Positions 5,738 through 7,564 of a stretch of DNA of 7,564 nt are shown here, one piece after another (position 1 is the first letter of the stretch; every line of letters starts with the position of its first letter). The position numbers and the translations under genes were made by a program. The DNA is from Pelagibacteraceae bacterium TMED259. GTDB lineage: Bacteria; Pseudomonadota; Alphaproteobacteria; HIMB59. The stretch lies in assembly GCA_002169365.1 (NCBI GenBank), contig NHLE01000002.1:1-7564 (forward strand), in the 5' to 3' direction. The notes under the pieces are model-generated. The model was not told the origin of the DNA. It saw only the letters and a program-made list of their open reading frames with translations, and searched no databases.

Positions 5738-7564
5738 GAGATTCAACAATATACTATCTATTTTGGATAATTCCAGACTAATAGATTGCTGTCTTTTAGT
5801 ATTTTGGTCGATAAGATCTTTAGGGGCTCTTTGAGTAAAGTTAGTGTTAGATAAATTTTTATCAATAATAGTTTTTTCTTTTTGAAGATTTCTTTGGTTT
5901 TCCATTAATTTATTTTTAATTTTATCTTTATCAATTTGGTTAGTTTCTATTATAAAATCATATTTTTTAAAGGGAAGCTTAAGGCCGGCTTGAAGAGGCT
6001 TAGAAGATAACTTCTTACGAGTTAAAAATTCTAAAACACTTTGATTCTTTTCAAATAAACTTTGAAGCTGTTCATTTTCAGAAAAAATTAAAACATGATC
6101 ATCTTTTTTGATTTCAAAAAGTTTTTCTATAGATCTATATTCTTCAATAAATTCAATGAAGTCCTTTGTTTGATTAATTAATGATTCATTGACAGCAATA
6201 TCAGTGTAATTCCACTGATGAGTCATCAAAATAGAATTATTATTCTTTGACCATAACTTCTCCGTAATAAATGGAATTATAGGATGTAACAATTGTAACA
6301 AAGAATTAAATATTAAATGGAAAGTAAAAATAGTTTCTTGTCGATAATCGTCAGAGTCTAATAAGTTTTTTGATAACTCGATATACCAGTCACAAAAAGT
6401 ATGCCAAGTGAAATGATAAAGTTGATTTGCCACTTCATGAAAATAATAATTTTGATAATTTTCTTTGATTGATCGATATAAAATTTGAAATTCATGAATG
6501 ATCCAGTGATTGAACATGTGTTTTGGCTCTGTGATATCAATATTTTCAAGTGGATAAATTGATTTAAATTCTGCAAATTTATAAGCGTTTGTAATTTTTG
6601 TTACAAAATTTCTGTACCCTGCAATTCTCTGTTCGCTCAATCGAACATCTCTACCTGGTGTATTGAGAGAGGTTAACGTAAAACGGAGGGTATCTGCACC
6701 ATACTTATCAATAATTTCAAGTGGATCAATGACATTGCCCTTTGATTTTGACATTTTTTGACCCTTTTCATCTCTAACAAGTGCATGGACATAGACTGTG
6801 TGAAAAGGAGTTTTTGCCATAAATTTATTACCCATCATCATCATTCTTGCCACCCAGAAAAAAATTATATCAAATCCAGTTACGAGAACTGAATTTGGAT
6901 AAAAATGATCAAGAGACTTTTCTGTTTCAGGCCATCCAAGGGTGCTGAACGGCCATAGGGCTGATGAAAACCAAGTATCTAATACATCTTTATCTCTTTT
7001 TAAAATAATTTTATCAGCTTTATAGTAGTCAATTGCTAATTGTTTAGCTTCCTCTTCTGTCTCCGCACAAAATTCTTTTCCATCAGGTCCATACCAAACA
7101 GGTATCTGATGCCCCCACCAAATCTGTCGAGAAATACACCAAGGACGAATATTTTCCATCCATTGAAAATATGTCTTTTCCCAATTAGAGGGGAAAAATT
7201 TTGTTTCTCCATCTCTTACAACTTGCATTGCCTGTTTGGCTAATTCCTCAGCATTACAAAACCATTGATTGGTAAGGTATGGTTCTACGATTGTGTTAGA
7301 ACGATCCCCATATGGAATGGTCGTTTTATAATCTTCAATTTTTTCGATAAAACCTGATGCCTTTAAATTTTTAACAATTAGCTTTCTTGCTTCAAATCTA
7401 TCTAGGCCCGCGTATTCTTCAGGACAGTTGTTGTTTAGAGTGCCATCATCATTTAAAATATTTAAAAGTTCTAAATTGTGTCTTTTCCCAACTTCAAAAT
7501 CATTAAAGTCATGAGCGGGAGTTATTTTAACCGCTCCACTTCCCATCTCAGGATCAGAGTATTC
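5735..7564 (-). CDS. valS: Valyl-tRNA synthetase (ValRS), C-terminal 609 codons; 5' end outside the window
   Basis: Class I synthetase that charges tRNA-Val and hydrolyses mischarged Thr-tRNA-Val. The frame is open through the window edge (EYSDPEMGSGAVKITP at the edge), so the start and the HIGH motif lie beyond it; the Met at 7546 is internal. Visible, numbered from the edge: the C-terminal half of the CP1 editing domain with GSGAVKITPAHDFNDFEVG (8-26), a catalytic-domain return with RPWCISRQIWWGHQIPVWYG (140-159), DVLDTWFSSALWPFS (193-207), and KMSKSKGN (270-277; KMSKS at 6743-6757). An anticodon-binding helical domain follows (about 340-520), then a C-terminal Lys/Glu-rich coiled-coil arm (about 545-609) with NFTQRAPKDLI, as expected for bacterial ValRS. 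The TAA stop shares its first base with the ilvD start codon. No internal damage seen. Confidence 0.97.
   Translation of the reverse strand, partial: EYSDPEMGSGAVKITPAHDFNDFEVGKRHNLELLNILNDDGTLNNNCPEEYAGLDRFEARKLIVKNLKASGFIEKIEDYKTTIPYGDRSNTIVEPYLTNQWFCNAEELAKQAMQVVRDGETKFFPSNWEKTYFQWMENIRPWCISRQIWWGHQIPVWYGPDGKEFCAETEEEAKQLAIDYYKADKIILKRDKDVLDTWFSSALWPFSTLGWPETEKSLDHFYPNSVLVTGFDIIFFWVARMMMMGNKFMAKTPFHTVYVHALVRDEKGQKMSKSKGNVIDPLEIIDKYGADTLRFTLTSLNTPGRDVRLSEQRIAGYRNFVTKITNAYKFAEFKSIYPLENIDITEPKHMFNHWIIHEFQILYRSIKENYQNYYFHEVANQLYHFTWHTFCDWYIELSKNLLDSDDYRQETIFTFHLIFNSLLQLLHPIIPFITEKLWSKNNNSILMTHQWNYTDIAVNESLINQTKDFIEFIEEYRSIEKLFEIKKDDHVLIFSENEQLQSLFEKNQSVLEFLTRKKLSSKPLQAGLKLPFKKYDFIIETNQIDKDKIKNKLMENQRNLQKEKTIIDKNLSNTNFTQRAPKDLIDQNTKRQQSISLELSKIDSILLNL

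Noticed and set aside
6358..6576. 72-codon minus-strand open frame within valS
   Set aside because: Alternate frame of the valS anticodon-binding region; valS is intact across it.
7040..7243. 67-codon plus-strand open frame
   Set aside because: Antisense to the valS catalytic domain, with no independent support.
1..7564. Search for a defence system, mobile element, CRISPR array, tRNA or large repeat
   Set aside because: The window is filled by recognised housekeeping genes; no direct or inverted repeat units, transposase motifs or tRNA-like folds were seen by eye.

Overview
This is a strongly AT-rich, extremely gene-dense housekeeping segment. It looks like a genome-streamlined alphaproteobacterium, probably of the marine SAR11/Pelagibacterales or HIMB59 kind. 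That placement is an inference from three things: AT-rich Lys/Ile/Asn-heavy proteins, near-total loss of non-coding DNA, and a gene order I recall from Alphaproteobacteria (a HesB/IscA-type Fe-S protein gene divergent from dgt-argS, followed by a SPOR-domain membrane protein and nagZ). A phylogeny of ArgS or ValS would be needed to confirm it.

Layout. From a divergence point at 2938/2939, the minus-strand unit runs leftwards: dgt (dNTP triphosphohydrolase, 1826-2938), argS (arginyl-tRNA synthetase, 190-1842), a 48-codon single-pass membrane protein gene (47-193), and the first codons of a probable nagZ (1-50, cut by the window edge). The plus-strand unit runs rightwards from 2939: erpA/iscA-type Fe-S carrier (2939-3265) and xthA (exonuclease III, 3267-4034). 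A second minus-strand unit enters from the right edge: valS (valyl-tRNA synthetase, 5735-7564, N-terminal part missing) and ilvD (dihydroxy-acid dehydratase, 4023-5735). It ends tail-to-tail against xthA with a 12-base overlap.

How the genes relate. The left units mix translation (argS), nucleotide pool control (dgt), DNA repair (xthA) and Fe-S assembly (erpA). The right unit joins valine/isoleucine synthesis (IlvD, itself an Fe-S enzyme) to valine use (ValS). Same-strand neighbours touch or overlap (4, 4, 17, 1 and 1 bases of overlap or gap), which suggests co-transcription and translational coupling.

Nothing here looks like an undescribed defence, mobile or secretion system. No tRNA, rRNA, CRISPR array, insertion sequence or gene-free stretch was seen. 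The points worth a second look are the back-to-back start codons at CATATG (2936-2941), the 48-residue membrane protein in the place usually held by a SPOR-domain protein, the single non-coding base in the window, and the absence of Shine-Dalgarno motifs before all seven visible starts.
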